Assembly: GCA_963803025.1 (NCBI GenBank)
Contig: CAWDKZ010000017.1
Coordinates: 1-64,000 of the forward strand
DNA from: Bog-793 sp963803025
Lineage (GTDB): Bacteria > Actinomycetota > Acidimicrobiia > Acidimicrobiales > Bog-793
Direction of reading: 5' to 3'
DNA length: 64,000 nucleotides
Every line of letters begins with the position of its first letter. The first letter of the stretch is position 1. Both the position numbers and the translations under genes were made by a program. The notes under the pieces were generated by a model. The model had not been told where the DNA came from and made no database searches. It worked only from the letters and a program-made list of their open reading frames with translations. This document shows positions 25,425 to 34,675 of the stretch, piece by piece.

Positions 25425-27872
25425 ATGCGTTGGGCGTGGCGGCTGTTCCGGCGCGAGTGGCGCCAGCAGCTCCTCGTCCTCACACTGATCGTCGTCGTAG
25501 TGGGCGCGATCTTCGTCGCCGCGGCAGTGGCGACGAACAACCCGACACCGGCGAACCTGGGTTTCGGGACGGCGAACGACCTTGCCTCTTACCAGGGGGC
25601 CGTTCCACATCTTTCGGCGAAGGTTGCGGCGCTCGAGCACCGCTTCGGGCGCGTTCAAGTCATCGAGAACGAGACCCTCTCGATCCCCGGTTCTGTCGAC
25701 ACGTACCAACTCCGCGCCGAGAGCTCGCACGGGCCGTTCAGTGGTCCGATGCTCTCGCTCATCTCAGGGAATTACCCAACTAGTCCTGGCGAGGTCGCCC
25801 TCACCGAGGGCGTCGCTTCCGCGTTCAACGTGCGCATCGGGCAGCTTTGGTCCGAGGGCGGGACACAACGGCGTGTGGTCGGCGTCGTCGAAGACCCGCT
25901 GGACACCCTGGACTACTTTGCCCTCGTGGTGCCCGGGCAGGTGCGCACCCCGAGCGAAATCGACCTGCTTTTCGATGCGCCTGGGGTGGAACCCTCGACG
26001 ATCGGACCGAATGTTGCGGAAGTGGGGTCGGTGGCGATCGGCGCGGCCAATCCCGAAACGATCATCCTTGTGGTCGCGGTGATCGGGATGCTCCTGGTCA
26101 CACTCGTCGCGGCCGGAGGCTTCACGGTGTTGGCGCAGCGGCGGCTGCGCTCGCTCGGCATGCTCTCTTCGATCGGCGCGACAGAAAAGCAGGTGCGAGC
26201 GGTCGTCCGGACGAACGGTGCCGTCGTCGGGATCGTTGGCACACTGCTCGGCGCGCTGCTCGGCTTCATCGCGTGGCTCGTCTACCGACCAGCGCTCGAG
26301 ACGAGCTCCTTCCACGTCATCGGCACGTTCGCGTTGCCCTGGGTCGTGATCGGACCGGCGATGGGTCTCGCCGTCGTCGCGTCGTACGTCGCCGCACGGC
26401 GTCCGGCTCGGACCGTTGCCAAGGTGCCGATCGTCGCGGCGCTCTCTGGCAGGCCCGTCGAGCCGAAGAGGGTTCACCGCTCGGCCGGCGGTGGCGTCGT
26501 GCTGCTGGTCGTGTCCTTCGTGTTGCTCGGGTACTCGACGACGGCGAATAGCGCGAAGCCGCAGATTCCGTTCCTCGTTGGCGGGCTCGTTGCGCTCATT
26601 CCCGGGGTGATCCTGCTCGCGCCGTTCTTTCTTTCCTTGGCCGCTCGCATCGGCCGGCACGCGCCAATCGCCACGCGCCTCGCCTTGCGCGATCTCGCGC
26701 GCTATCGCGCCCGGTCGGGATCATCACTCGCCGCCATCAGCATCGCCGTGTTGATCACGGTGATCGTCGCGGTCGCCGCTGCGGCGCGGTACGGCAACGT
26801 CCTCGACTACGCGGGACCGAACCTCGCCTCGAATCAGGTTGTCATTTACGCGCCACTGCCGGCCGGCACGCCGTTGTTCGGCCCGAACGGGTCGAGCACC
26901 GCTCCGAAGCCACCGCCGATGGCAGTGATTAATCAGCGTGTCCACGAGATCGCAGAAGCGCTCGGGGCGAATTCGGTGATTCCGCTCGAGCAGGCAAACG
27001 CCAACCTGAACCACGCGGGGTCCGGACGGAACTGGAACGGCCCCATTTACGTGGCGACACCCCAACTGTTGAAGGCGTTCGGCATCACGTCGTCGGAGAT
27101 CGATCCGAGCGCCCTCATCCTCACCACGCGACCTGGTCTATCGGGCGTCTCGAATATGCAGTTCACGTGGTCGCCGCCGCTAAAGCCAGGGTTTGCCCCG
27201 GGTGCTTCGAACAGTTCGAATCCCAATCCCTGTCCGAAGAGCTCGTGTCGCTGGAACCCGAAGATTGAAGAGTTGAGCGCGCTTCCCTCCGGAACGTCGG
27301 CGCCGAACACCGTCATCACCGAGCACGCCATCCGCACACTTGGGCTGCAAACGTCGCTTGCCGGCTGGTTCATCACGACCGTGCATTCGCCGACCGCGGC
27401 GCAGATCAGGGACGCTCGGCTCCTCGCTTCGCAAGTGTCGGGTATGTCCATCGAAACCAAGAACAGCATGCCGTCGGGTATGGAGGTCATCGACTTGGCG
27501 ACGCTTTTCGGGATCGTGCTCGTGCTTGCGATCCTCGCGATGAGCGTCGGTCTGATTCGAAGCGAGACGGCAAGCGACCTCCGGACGCTTACCGCGACCG
27601 GAGCGGGCAGCGGAATGAGGCGCACGATCACGGCCGCGACCGCCGGGGCGCTCGGGTTCCTCGGCGCGTTGCTCGGGACCATTGCGGGGTACGTCGGGAT
27701 GATCGGATTCATCCGAACGAACTCGTTGAACGGCGGGATTTCGGCGCTCGGGAATGTTCCGACCGCCAATCTGTTGGAGCTCCTCGTCGCGATGCCGCTC
27801 GCTGCCGCAGTTGTCGGTTGGCTCTTGGCGGGGCGCGAACCGCCGGTAATCGCCCGTCAGCCAATCGAGTGA
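25425..27872 (+). CDS. FtsX-like ABC transporter permease (two FtsX domains)
   Basis: This large membrane protein of about 815 residues has an N-terminal helix, a long extracytoplasmic domain, and three helices forming a first FtsX domain (residues about 215-340). A second extracytoplasmic part and a second FtsX domain near the C-terminus (about 690-810) follow. The layout matches duplicated FtsX permeases of the MacB/BceB kind. The ATG at 25425 (preceded by an in-frame GTG) gives the usual N-terminus RWAWRLFRREWRQQ. A TTG at 25350 overlapping the ATPase stop is possible. Confidence 0.88.
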   Translation: MRWAWRLFRREWRQQLLVLTLIVVVVGAIFVAAAVATNNPTPANLGFGTANDLASYQGAVPHLSAKVAALEHRFGRVQVIENETLSIPGSVDTYQLRAESSHGPFSGPMLSLISGNYPTSPGEVALTEGVASAFNVRIGQLWSEGGTQRRVVGVVEDPLDTLDYFALVVPGQVRTPSEIDLLFDAPGVEPSTIGPNVAEVGSVAIGAANPETIILVVAVIGMLLVTLVAAGGFTVLAQRRLRSLGMLSSIGATEKQVRAVVRTNGAVVGIVGTLLGALLGFIAWLVYRPALETSSFHVIGTFALPWVVIGPAMGLAVVASYVAARRPARTVAKVPIVAALSGRPVEPKRVHRSAGGGVVLLVVSFVLLGYSTTANSAKPQIPFLVGGLVALIPGVILLAPFFLSLAARIGRHAPIATRLALRDLARYRARSGSSLAAISIAVLITVIVAVAAAARYGNVLDYAGPNLASNQVVIYAPLPAGTPLFGPNGSSTAPKPPPMAVINQRVHEIAEALGANSVIPLEQANANLNHAGSGRNWNGPIYVATPQLLKAFGITSSEIDPSALILTTRPGLSGVSNMQFTWSPPLKPGFAPGASNSSNPNPCPKSSCRWNPKIEELSALPSGTSAPNTVITEHAIRTLGLQTSLAGWFITTVHSPTAAQIRDARLLASQVSGMSIETKNSMPSGMEVIDLATLFGIVLVLAILAMSVGLIRSETASDLRTLTATGAGSGMRRTITAATAGALGFLGALLGTIAGYVGMIGFIRTNSLNGGISALGNVPTANLLELLVAMPLAAAVVGWLLAGREPPVIARQPIE

Positions 27873-28056
27873 GCGCGCTGGCAGGACCAATCGCGACACG
27901 GTCGACCTGAACCAACGCTTCCCGTTCTCCCGCGTTCTCCTCCCCACTTCAACCCGGCACTGGGCGATCAACGACGCGGCCTGTGCTCGGATTAGGGGGG
28001 TCGTGCGACTGAACGAGCGCAAGTCGGTCGCACGGCTCTGTTCTAAAGGAGCCGCA

Positions 28057-28227
28057 ATGACACTCGTTTCCACACCGGCACATGGCGTCGAGGCGCAGCT
28101 CTCCGGAGTCGTCCATCTCTATCCGTCGCTCGAAGGCGACGCGGTTGCGCGGCGCGGCGTCGTCCTTGACATCGCGGCGGGTGAAGCGGTCGCATTGCTC
28201 GGTGCGACTGGCACGGGCAAATCGACG
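28057..28227 (+). pseudogene. Truncated ABC transporter ATPase gene
   Basis: A start codon with a good AAAGGAG site opens a frame that reads as the first 57 residues of an ABC ATPase, including Walker A (GATGTGKST, residues 49-57). The similarity then ends abruptly and the frame runs 36 more codons of unrelated sequence to a stop. The signature and Walker B are missing, so no working protein is expected. Just downstream are sequences resembling an IS21-type end, which may explain the truncation. Confidence 0.7.
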
Positions 28228-28507
28228 ACTCGGCTTGATGTCTGCCCACCCATGACACTCAGGGGAGAGAGGGGTTCAAAGTGCCACCGATCGCCAGCGA
28301 TGTGCGCTATGGCTAGCTCTGCCCGGCGGCCATAACACGCTCTACGTCCGTCCAGTGGAAAGGGCTCTGGGCAGGTGCGAGGTCCGGGCAAGGCGTGCCC
28401 GAAGAGACAATGTCGTCGCCGCAGACGGCGGGTTTGTGGGCGGAAGATTTCTTGGCGGTCGCGGCCTAGCCTCGGAGGCATTCGTTGCCCGTCCCCGAAA
28501 CCCAGCC
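28228..28507. other. Possible insertion-sequence debris after the truncated ABC gene
   Basis: This region has no gene I can support. It contains GGGGTTCAAAGTGCCACC (28274-28291), which resembles terminal repeats of some IS21-family elements from memory, but it differs from the ends of the IS21 copy at 1-2550. No transposase remnant is recognisable. Confidence 0.3.
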
Positions 28508-28523
28508 GAGGAGTGGCGTAAGA

Positions 28524-29333
28524 ATGTCGTCGCCGACGAGTCACACGCTGAATGTTCCGGGAGCGTGCCTGTACTACGAGGTACAGGGCTCGGGCCCTGC
28601 GCTCATGCTGATGGGGCACCCCATGGGTGCTTCGGGATTTGCCGCGATCGCGCCACTGCTCGCCGAGGACTACACCGTCGTGACATTTGACCCCCGAGGC
28701 TTCGCCCGCAGCACGATTGACGACCCCGATCAGGATGCCGAGCCAGACCTGCTGGCCGACGACGCACGCCGGGTGCTGGAGGCCGTTGGCGAGGGGCCCG
28801 CGCACGTGTTCGGCAGCAGCGGTGGCGCCGTCACGGGGCTCGCCTTGGTCACCCACTACCCGGGCCATGTGCAAACGCTCGTCGCCCACGAGCCCCCGCT
28901 CGCCCTGCTCTTGCCGGAAGCCGAGGAGGCGCGCGCCGGCATGCAAGAGATATACGACACCTACCGCGAAAGCGGGGACTGGGCCGCGTGGCGGAGGTTC
29001 TCCACTTTTACCGGCATGGAGTTGCGCCCCCAGGGTGAGGACGCCGCGCCGCAGTCGCCGTCGGCCGAGGCGCTGGCGACGAGCGAGCGCTTTTTCCGTC
29101 ACGGCTTGCTGCCGATCACGTTCTACCAGCTGGACTTCTCCGCTCTGCAGCGCGCACCGGTCCGGGTCGTGGTCGCCGGGGGGACCACCTCCAAGGGCCA
29201 GTTCGCGCAGCGCACGGCTGTCGCGCTTGCGGAACGCCTCGGTACTCCGCTGATCGAGTTCCCTGGAGGGCACGCCGGTTTCGCCAGCGACTCCAAGGAC
29301 TTCGCCGACGTCCTTCGCCGCACCCTGGCATAG
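28524..29333 (+). CDS. Alpha/beta hydrolase
   Basis: The product of 269 residues has the alpha/beta-hydrolase fold. The oxyanion region is GHPMGA, the nucleophile elbow GSSGGA carries the probable catalytic serine, and the final histidine is in PGGHAGF near residue 255. A canonical lipase GxSxG pentapeptide is present as GSSGG. The substrate is not predictable. ATG 28524 has GAGGAG ten bases upstream; a TTG at 28485 with GGAGG six bases before it would add 13 residues and is a serious alternative. Confidence 0.85.
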   Translation: MSSPTSHTLNVPGACLYYEVQGSGPALMLMGHPMGASGFAAIAPLLAEDYTVVTFDPRGFARSTIDDPDQDAEPDLLADDARRVLEAVGEGPAHVFGSSGGAVTGLALVTHYPGHVQTLVAHEPPLALLLPEAEEARAGMQEIYDTYRESGDWAAWRRFSTFTGMELRPQGEDAAPQSPSAEALATSERFFRHGLLPITFYQLDFSALQRAPVRVVVAGGTTSKGQFAQRTAVALAERLGTPLIEFPGGHAGFASDSKDFADVLRRTLA

Positions 29334-29722
29334 CTCGTCGGGACGGGCGGCGCGGGATAGGGAAGCCCCGGCGCGACAGCAAGCGACCACCTGGCCACCC
29401 CGCCTCACGTCGAATACGGGGGCCAGCAGCAGTGGTTCGCCGGGCCAGGTACCCTCGGTGTCGAACGACCTGATCTGCGTACGCCGCAGCGGGACGCGGT
29501 GCTCTCGCCGACAAGCGCGGAACGACGGCTCGGGATTGCGCCGTTTGGTCGATAATGCGCGCCCGCGATCATTGCCGTGGGTGCCCCGACATCGGGTCTG
29601 CGCTGCATGTCGAGGATGGACAGACAGCTGCGGCGCTTTGAACAAAGCCTTCAGGACGTCCGAGCGATCGAACATGAGAATGATGACTTCAACAGCTCAA
29701 ATGCTGTGGATTCGGCAACGGT
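29334..29722. other. Intergenic stretch before tRNA-Val
   Basis: No protein gene that I can support in about 390 bases. Since the tRNA is on the minus strand, this region lies downstream of its 3' end. No T-rich terminator is visible. Confidence 0.4.
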
Positions 29723-29795
29723 GGGCGCTGACGGACTCGAACCGCCGACCTGCTCGTTGTAAGCGAGCTGCTCTGACCACCTGAGCTAAGCGCCC
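29723..29795 (-). tRNA. tRNA-Val (anticodon UAC)
   Basis: The minus strand folds as a complete cloverleaf: acceptor GGGCGCT paired with AGCGCCC, D-arm GCTC/GAGC, anticodon stem GCTCG/CGAGC with loop CTTACAA (anticodon TAC), and T-arm with GGTTCGAGTC-type loop (TTCGAGT). CCA is not encoded. It reads GUA and probably GUG valine codons. Confidence 0.95.
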
Positions 29796-29910
29796 GTCGT
29801 GCTGTTAACGTCACCGCCGCCCGGTGACGGTCTGCCGCGGCTGCGATCCAGCGGTCGCGTCCGGCAATCTTTCCACCCCGAAAGGCGCCCGTCCCGAGAC
29901 GGCAGCCAAC

Positions 29911-30519
29911 CTACGGACTCTCCGACTTCGGAGGCCCGAACGCGTAGACCGTGACGGATCCACCGCAAGGCGTCATGGCGACAGGGACACCGATCGCCTC
30001 GTTCGTCCCGGGAATCGACACGTCAACCGAGGCGACGGTCACGCACCCCACTCCCCCGATCGGGACGTCATTCATGATGACGATGAACTCGGCCGATCCT
30101 CCGCTCGCGAGCGTCACGAGGCTCGGCGCCGGGCCCCCGTCGATCGCCGTGATCGAGAGTTTCGGCCCCGCACCCGCTCCGGAGGCGCCGGAAGGACCGA
30201 AGAACTCGAGCGACGGGTAGCCGTCGAGCACGCACCGCGTCGGACCTCTGTTGGTCAGCGCGAAGATCGTGTACGAAGTGCCGGCCGCGACACCGCCCGG
30301 CGAAGGCGCGATGCCGAGCACACCCGGCGAACAGGCCGCCACGCCAGGAGTCGTCGGTGTCGTCCCTGTCGATCCTGTTGGTCTCGCAGTGGTCGTCGTC
30401 GCCTGATGGTGGTGGTGGATCGGCTGCTTGCGCGCCGAGGAGGCACAGGCACCGAGACTGGCGCCCGCGACAAGAACAGCAGCAAGCAACAGCGCTCGGC
30501 CGACGGCCTTGTGTCCCAT
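29911..30519 (-). CDS. Lipoprotein with DUF4232-like domain
   Basis: The 202-residue product starts with a lipoprotein signal (lipobox LGAC, cysteine at about residue 25) and a His/Thr-rich linker. A domain follows that resembles DUF4232, a family of actinobacterial cell-surface proteins: SYTIFALTNRGPTRCVLDGYP, later conserved cysteines and a C-terminal strand. The function of this family is not known. ATG 30519 has GAGAGG upstream. It lies 21 bases after the glutamate dehydrogenase gene on the same strand, so the two may share a transcript. Confidence 0.75.
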   Translation of the reverse strand: MGHKAVGRALLLAAVLVAGASLGACASSARKQPIHHHHQATTTTARPTGSTGTTPTTPGVAACSPGVLGIAPSPGGVAAGTSYTIFALTNRGPTRCVLDGYPSLEFFGPSGASGAGAGPKLSITAIDGGPAPSLVTLASGGSAEFIVIMNDVPIGGVGCVTVASVDVSIPGTNEAIGVPVAMTPCGGSVTVYAFGPPKSESP

Positions 30520-30540
30520 AAAGGCGCCTCTCGTCGATCG

Positions 30541-31794
30541 CTACGGGAACAGCCCGCGGAGCCGCGTCGCCTCGGCGACCCGGTCCAGTCCGAGCGCCAC
30601 GGCGGCACGTCGCAGCGAAACCTTCAACGCGGTCGACTTCTGCCAGGTCGCGTCGAACGCCCGTTCCATCGTCTCGCGATGCCGGGTTGAGAACACGCCC
30701 GACTCCCAGGCGTAGCCCTGGCGGGCCTGGGCCCATTCGAAATACGACGCGACCACGCCACCGGCGTTCGCGAGCACGTCGGGCACGACGATGATCCCCC
30801 GCTCTTCGAGGATCGGGTCCGCCCCCGGCGTCGTCGGGCCGTTGGCCGCCTCGACGAGCACGCGTCCGCCGAACGACGAGGCCACTTCGGCAGTGATCAC
30901 CCCCTCGAGCGCGGCCGGGATGGCGAGCTCGCACTCGATCGAGAAGATCGACGCCGGGTCGATCGCGTCGGCGTTGGCAAAGCCGGCGACGGTGCCGGCG
31001 CGGGCGAAGTGATCGGCGAGCGCGGCCGGATCGATCCCGCCCGGATTGTGGATCGCGCCACCCACGTCGGCGATCGCGACGACCCGCACGCCGAGGGAGG
31101 AGAGGAGATAGACAATGGGCGCGCCGACCTTGCCGTAGCCCTGGATGACGGCGCGCGAGCCAGTGAAGGCCATCCCGAGCTCCCGGAAGGTCGCCTGGGC
31201 GCAGAGCACGACACCGGACGACGTCGCGCCGACGTGCCCCGCGATCCCCCCGATGGCGATCGGCTTGCCCGTCACGACTCCGGGTGTCACGTTCCCCCGC
31301 ATCATCGAGACGGTGTCCATGATCCAGGACATCATCCGGGCGTCGGTGTTCACGTCCGGCGCGGGAACGTCGCGGTCCGGACCGAGCAGCGACGAGATGT
31401 CAAAGGCGTAGCGCCTCGTCAGTCGTTCAAGCTCAGCCTCCGACAGCGAGGACGGATCGACGACGACGCCTCCCTTTGCTCCGCCGAACGGGATGTCGAC
31501 GACGGCACACTTGATCGTCATGTCCGCTGCGAGCGCCATCACCTCGTACACGTCGACCGTGGGGTGGAACCGGATCCCTCCCTTGCCCGGTCCTCGCGCC
31601 GTGCTGTGCTGGACCCGCCATCCGGTGAAGACCTCGACCTGCCCATCGTCGCGGCGGATGGGGATCGTGACCTCAAGGATCCGCTCCGGCGAGACGATGA
31701 TCCGGGTGAGTCCCTCCTCGAGCCCGAGGAGGCTCGCGGCGTCCTCCATCTGGGCGCGAATGGCGAGCCAGGAATCGGCGCGCCCGTGGGTCAT
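30541..31794 (-). CDS. Glu/Leu/Phe/Val dehydrogenase (glutamate dehydrogenase type)
   Basis: This enzyme interconverts an amino acid with its 2-oxo acid and ammonia using NAD(P). The 417-residue length and the motif VDIPFGGAKGGV with catalytic lysine K107 fit glutamate dehydrogenase; the upstream GPGKGGIRFH binds substrate and PAPDVNTD carries the catalytic Asp. A C-terminal NAD-binding domain has the fingerprint QGYGKVGA. ATG 31794 follows GAGGTGA. The exact amino acid cannot be fixed from sequence alone, though glutamate is most likely. Confidence 0.92.
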   Translation of the reverse strand: MTHGRADSWLAIRAQMEDAASLLGLEEGLTRIIVSPERILEVTIPIRRDDGQVEVFTGWRVQHSTARGPGKGGIRFHPTVDVYEVMALAADMTIKCAVVDIPFGGAKGGVVVDPSSLSEAELERLTRRYAFDISSLLGPDRDVPAPDVNTDARMMSWIMDTVSMMRGNVTPGVVTGKPIAIGGIAGHVGATSSGVVLCAQATFRELGMAFTGSRAVIQGYGKVGAPIVYLLSSLGVRVVAIADVGGAIHNPGGIDPAALADHFARAGTVAGFANADAIDPASIFSIECELAIPAALEGVITAEVASSFGGRVLVEAANGPTTPGADPILEERGIIVVPDVLANAGGVVASYFEWAQARQGYAWESGVFSTRHRETMERAFDATWQKSTALKVSLRRAAVALGLDRVAEATRLRGLFP

Positions 31795-31844
31795 GCGGTC
31801 ACCTCGTCTTCACCGCCACTCGTGCGAGCGTATCGCCGGAACCG

Positions 31845-32753
31845 TTAGGCGATGGACCCGCCAGCGCGCACCTTGGACACTGATTGCCGATCCGACAACT
31901 GCTCCGCTTCGCGGGTCGACGAGATGAGCGGCGACTGGCTGAGTAGGAGCAGCGAATAGAACATCACCCCCAAGAAGACGCCTTCCACGATCGCCCGCGA
32001 CCCTGTCGCGTGGACATGATCCCTGAACAACCAGATACCCATGATGATGCTGGAAAGCGGATTGACGATGAGGAGCGCCGCCTGCGACGCGGCGACCGGT
32101 CCGGCGTCGAGGGCGTGCTGGCTGATGACGAGCCCGATCAGGCCAGCAACGGCGACGGCGTACGCCGCGGGGTGCGTGAACACGTAGACGACGCCACGGG
32201 GCCACTCGTTGGCGACGGTCTTGATGAACGCCGCGGTGAGCGCGAAGCAGATCCCGGCGCTCACGCCGTAGCAGACGGCCCGCCACGAACGCCGTCCCCG
32301 CTGGGCGGCGACGATGCCGAGCACGATGGCGCCCGCCGACGCGACGAGCAGGAGAATCCAGTCGTACTGCGACGGGTAGCTGTGGCCCTCTTGTGAGTAG
32401 CTGAGCCCCAGGAACACGCCGAGACCGACGGCGGTCCCCAACACGGCGATCCAGTCGATCCACCTGAGCTGGTGGTGGAACCAGGTGCCGAGGATGACGA
32501 CGAGGAAGAGGATCTCGGTGACCATGATCGGCTGCACGGTCGACAGGTTCCCGAAAGACAAGGCGAGGGCCTGGAGGAGGAAACTCGCCGTCGTCAACCC
32601 GAGGCCGGCGAACCAGATCGGCCGGCGTAGAACGCTCGCCATCAGGTGGAGGGTCCTCTTGCTCACCGGGCGGGCTTCCTCGACCCCAAGCCGTTGCAGC
32701 ACCGTCGCGAATGCGTTCGCACCCGCAGCAAAAAGCGCCAGAACGAAAACCAT
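31845..32753 (-). CDS. DMT-superfamily (EamA/NIPA-like) membrane transporter
   Basis: The 302-residue protein has about nine to ten hydrophobic helices in two repeats, with LALSFGNLSTVQPIMVTEILF in the first half, a stretch typical of actinobacterial DMT proteins related to NIPA Mg transporters. The substrate is unknown. ATG 32753 is chosen because it begins directly with the first membrane helix and TATAAC lies 7 bases upstream; a much longer in-frame extension runs antisense through rnhB and is Arg-rich. Confidence 0.8.
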   Translation of the reverse strand: MVFVLALFAAGANAFATVLQRLGVEEARPVSKRTLHLMASVLRRPIWFAGLGLTTASFLLQALALSFGNLSTVQPIMVTEILFLVVILGTWFHHQLRWIDWIAVLGTAVGLGVFLGLSYSQEGHSYPSQYDWILLLVASAGAIVLGIVAAQRGRRSWRAVCYGVSAGICFALTAAFIKTVANEWPRGVVYVFTHPAAYAVAVAGLIGLVISQHALDAGPVAASQAALLIVNPLSSIIMGIWLFRDHVHATGSRAIVEGVFLGVMFYSLLLLSQSPLISSTREAEQLSDRQSVSKVRAGGSIA

Positions 32754-32788
32754 CCGGCCCGTTATAGCCGGTGACGGCGGAACGACGC

Positions 32789-33493
32789 CTAAAGCGCTGG
32801 AACGAGGTCCGCGTCTAGCGCCGGGCCGACTGCAGCGACCGACCAGGTCATCCGGTGGATCGACGTCGTACCCAGGCGGGCCACCGCAAGGCGATGCTCG
32901 ACCGAGGCGTACCCCTTGTTCCGTTCGAATCCGTAACCCGGATGGGTCTCGGCGGCCGCGGTCATCAGCCGGTCCCGGGTCACCTTGGCCAGGATGGACG
33001 CAGCGGCGACGACGACGCAGAGGCGGTCGGCCCTGACGATGCTCACAGCACCGGGCCGGCCCGTGAAATCTCGCGGTCCATCGACGATGAGCCCGTCCGG
33101 CACGACGTCGAGCCCTTCGAACGCCCGCGAGGCCGCGAGGCGCTGCGCTGCGACCATCCCCAGCCGGTCGCACTCCTCGGCGCTCGCGTGCCCTATCGCG
33201 TGGCACAGCACTTGTTCGCAAAGCGGCCCGAAGAGCTGCTCGCGCCGCCGCGGCGAGAGCAGCTTCGAATCACGCACTCCCGCCGGGAACCGCGCGAGAC
33301 GCTCCCGCGTCACGACGGCGACGGCGACGGTGAGCGGCCCCGCCCACGCGCCACGACCGACCTCGTCGATCCCAGCGACCGTCCGGCAACCGGCGGCGAT
33401 GAGCCGCATCTCCACTTCGTATCCCGCGTCACGCCGGGCAGCAGCGGCCGCGAACCCGACGGCTGACGCCCTAGCGGCCCCGGGTGCCCTCAC
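32789..33493 (-). CDS. rnhB: Ribonuclease HII
   Basis: RNase HII removes RNA from RNA-DNA hybrids, including single ribonucleotides in DNA. The catalytic motif AGIDEVGRG has D43 and E44; further acidic residues are in LIVDGP and ASILAKVTRD. The length, 234 residues, is normal. The GTG start at 33493 overlaps the end of gpsA by 23 bases; an internal ATG at 33409 would remove the YEVE segment that homologues usually have. It appears to be in one operon with gpsA. Confidence 0.93.
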   Translation of the reverse strand: MRAPGAARASAVGFAAAAARRDAGYEVEMRLIAAGCRTVAGIDEVGRGAWAGPLTVAVAVVTRERLARFPAGVRDSKLLSPRRREQLFGPLCEQVLCHAIGHASAEECDRLGMVAAQRLAASRAFEGLDVVPDGLIVDGPRDFTGRPGAVSIVRADRLCVVVAAASILAKVTRDRLMTAAAETHPGYGFERNKGYASVEHRLAVARLGTTSIHRMTWSVAAVGPALDADLVPAL

Positions 33494-34514
33494 GAGCCTT
33501 CACGTTCGGGTTGACGAGGTCCTCGACCTCGGACCTGGGCGCGCGACGCATGAGCAGCGGGATCGCCTCCGCAGGGGAGCGGTTCCCATAGCACACGGCG
33601 ACGACCTGTTCGGCGACGGGAACCTCAACGCCGAACCGGCGTGCGAGATCGACGACCGGTCGACAGGTCTTCACCCCTTCGGCGACCATGCGGGTCCGGC
33701 CGATCACCTCGTCGAGCGACTGACCTCGCCCGAGTGCGACGCCGACTGCAAAATTGCGGCTCTTCGTGCTCGTACAGGTCGCGACGAGGTCGCCGAGCCC
33801 CGCCAGCCCGGCGAACGTGGGCGGCTCGCCGCCGAGCGCGACACCGAGTCGCGTCAGCTCGGCGAGCGAACGCGTGATCAGGGCGGCCCGGGTGTTGTCG
33901 CCGAAACCGAGGCCGGTCGACATCCCGCTCGCGATCGCCAGCACGTTCTTCACAGCGCCGGCGATCTCACAACCGATCACATCTGGATTCGTATAGATGC
34001 GAAGGGCCTCGGTGGCGAACAGATTCCGGACCTCATCGGCGAGGCCTTCGTCGGCGAACGCGATGACGGACGCCGTGGGCTGACCGTCGCACACCTCCGG
34101 GGCGAGGTTCGGACCGGTGAGGACCCCGACGGGATGTCCCGGCCAGCACTCGTCCACGATTTCGGAGATGCGGGCCATCGTCCCCTCTTCGAGGCCCTTC
34201 GAGAGACTGAGCACCGGCACGCCCGCCGGGAGCGATCGGGCTACCGCGGTGAGCACCGCGCGTACGCCGTGACTCGGGAGCGCGATCACGACGAGCTCGG
34301 CGTTGCCGAGCGCGTCGTCGAGAAACGAGGTCGCGCGCAGCTGGTCCGGCAGGCGCCAGTCCCCGAGGTAGGAGGCGTTCGTCCTCTGCTCGCGTATCTC
34401 GGCAGCAACGGCCTCTGAACGCGACCAGAGCGTCGTCGGCACCCGCCCCGCGACGAGCGACGCGATCGTCGTCCCCCAGGAACCGGCTCCGAGCACAGCG
34501 AGATTCACCGACAC
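33471..34514 (-). CDS. gpsA: Glycerol-3-phosphate dehydrogenase (NAD(P)+)
   Basis: The enzyme reduces dihydroxyacetone phosphate to glycerol 3-phosphate for phospholipid synthesis. The N-terminal NAD(P) fold has GAGSWGT (residues 9-15). The substrate domain carries LSKGLE, LTGPNLAPEV, the catalytic lysine in GAVKNVLAIA, and FAGLAGLGDL. At 347 residues it is full length. Two GTG codons (34514 and 34508) lie close together, and either may start the protein. It is followed by rnhB with an overlap and is divergent from cofC. Confidence 0.95.
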   Translation of the reverse strand: MSVNLAVLGAGSWGTTIASLVAGRVPTTLWSRSEAVAAEIREQRTNASYLGDWRLPDQLRATSFLDDALGNAELVVIALPSHGVRAVLTAVARSLPAGVPVLSLSKGLEEGTMARISEIVDECWPGHPVGVLTGPNLAPEVCDGQPTASVIAFADEGLADEVRNLFATEALRIYTNPDVIGCEIAGAVKNVLAIASGMSTGLGFGDNTRAALITRSLAELTRLGVALGGEPPTFAGLAGLGDLVATCTSTKSRNFAVGVALGRGQSLDEVIGRTRMVAEGVKTCRPVVDLARRFGVEVPVAEQVVAVCYGNRSPAEAIPLLMRRAPRSEVEDLVNPNVKAREGTRGR

Positions 34515-34663
34515 CCCCGCTTGGACGTGTCCAGTGGCTGGATCGTGCCGACCACGCGCGACACGCTACTTCCCGCCCCCGCCGTAATCTTCGATCCGCG
34601 ACATGCCTGACTGGCTGGGAGATGGGTGCGTCATAGCTTGGAGAACCGCATCTGGGCCGACCA

Positions 34664-34669
34664 TAGACT
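34664..34669 (+). promoter_or_regulatory. Leaderless-type -10 box (TAGACT) before cofC
   Basis: TAGACT ends 6 bases before the GTG at 34676, with TTGGAG 20 bases upstream as a loose -35. No ribosome-binding site is present. Confidence 0.45.
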
Positions 34670-34675
34670 GCGGAC

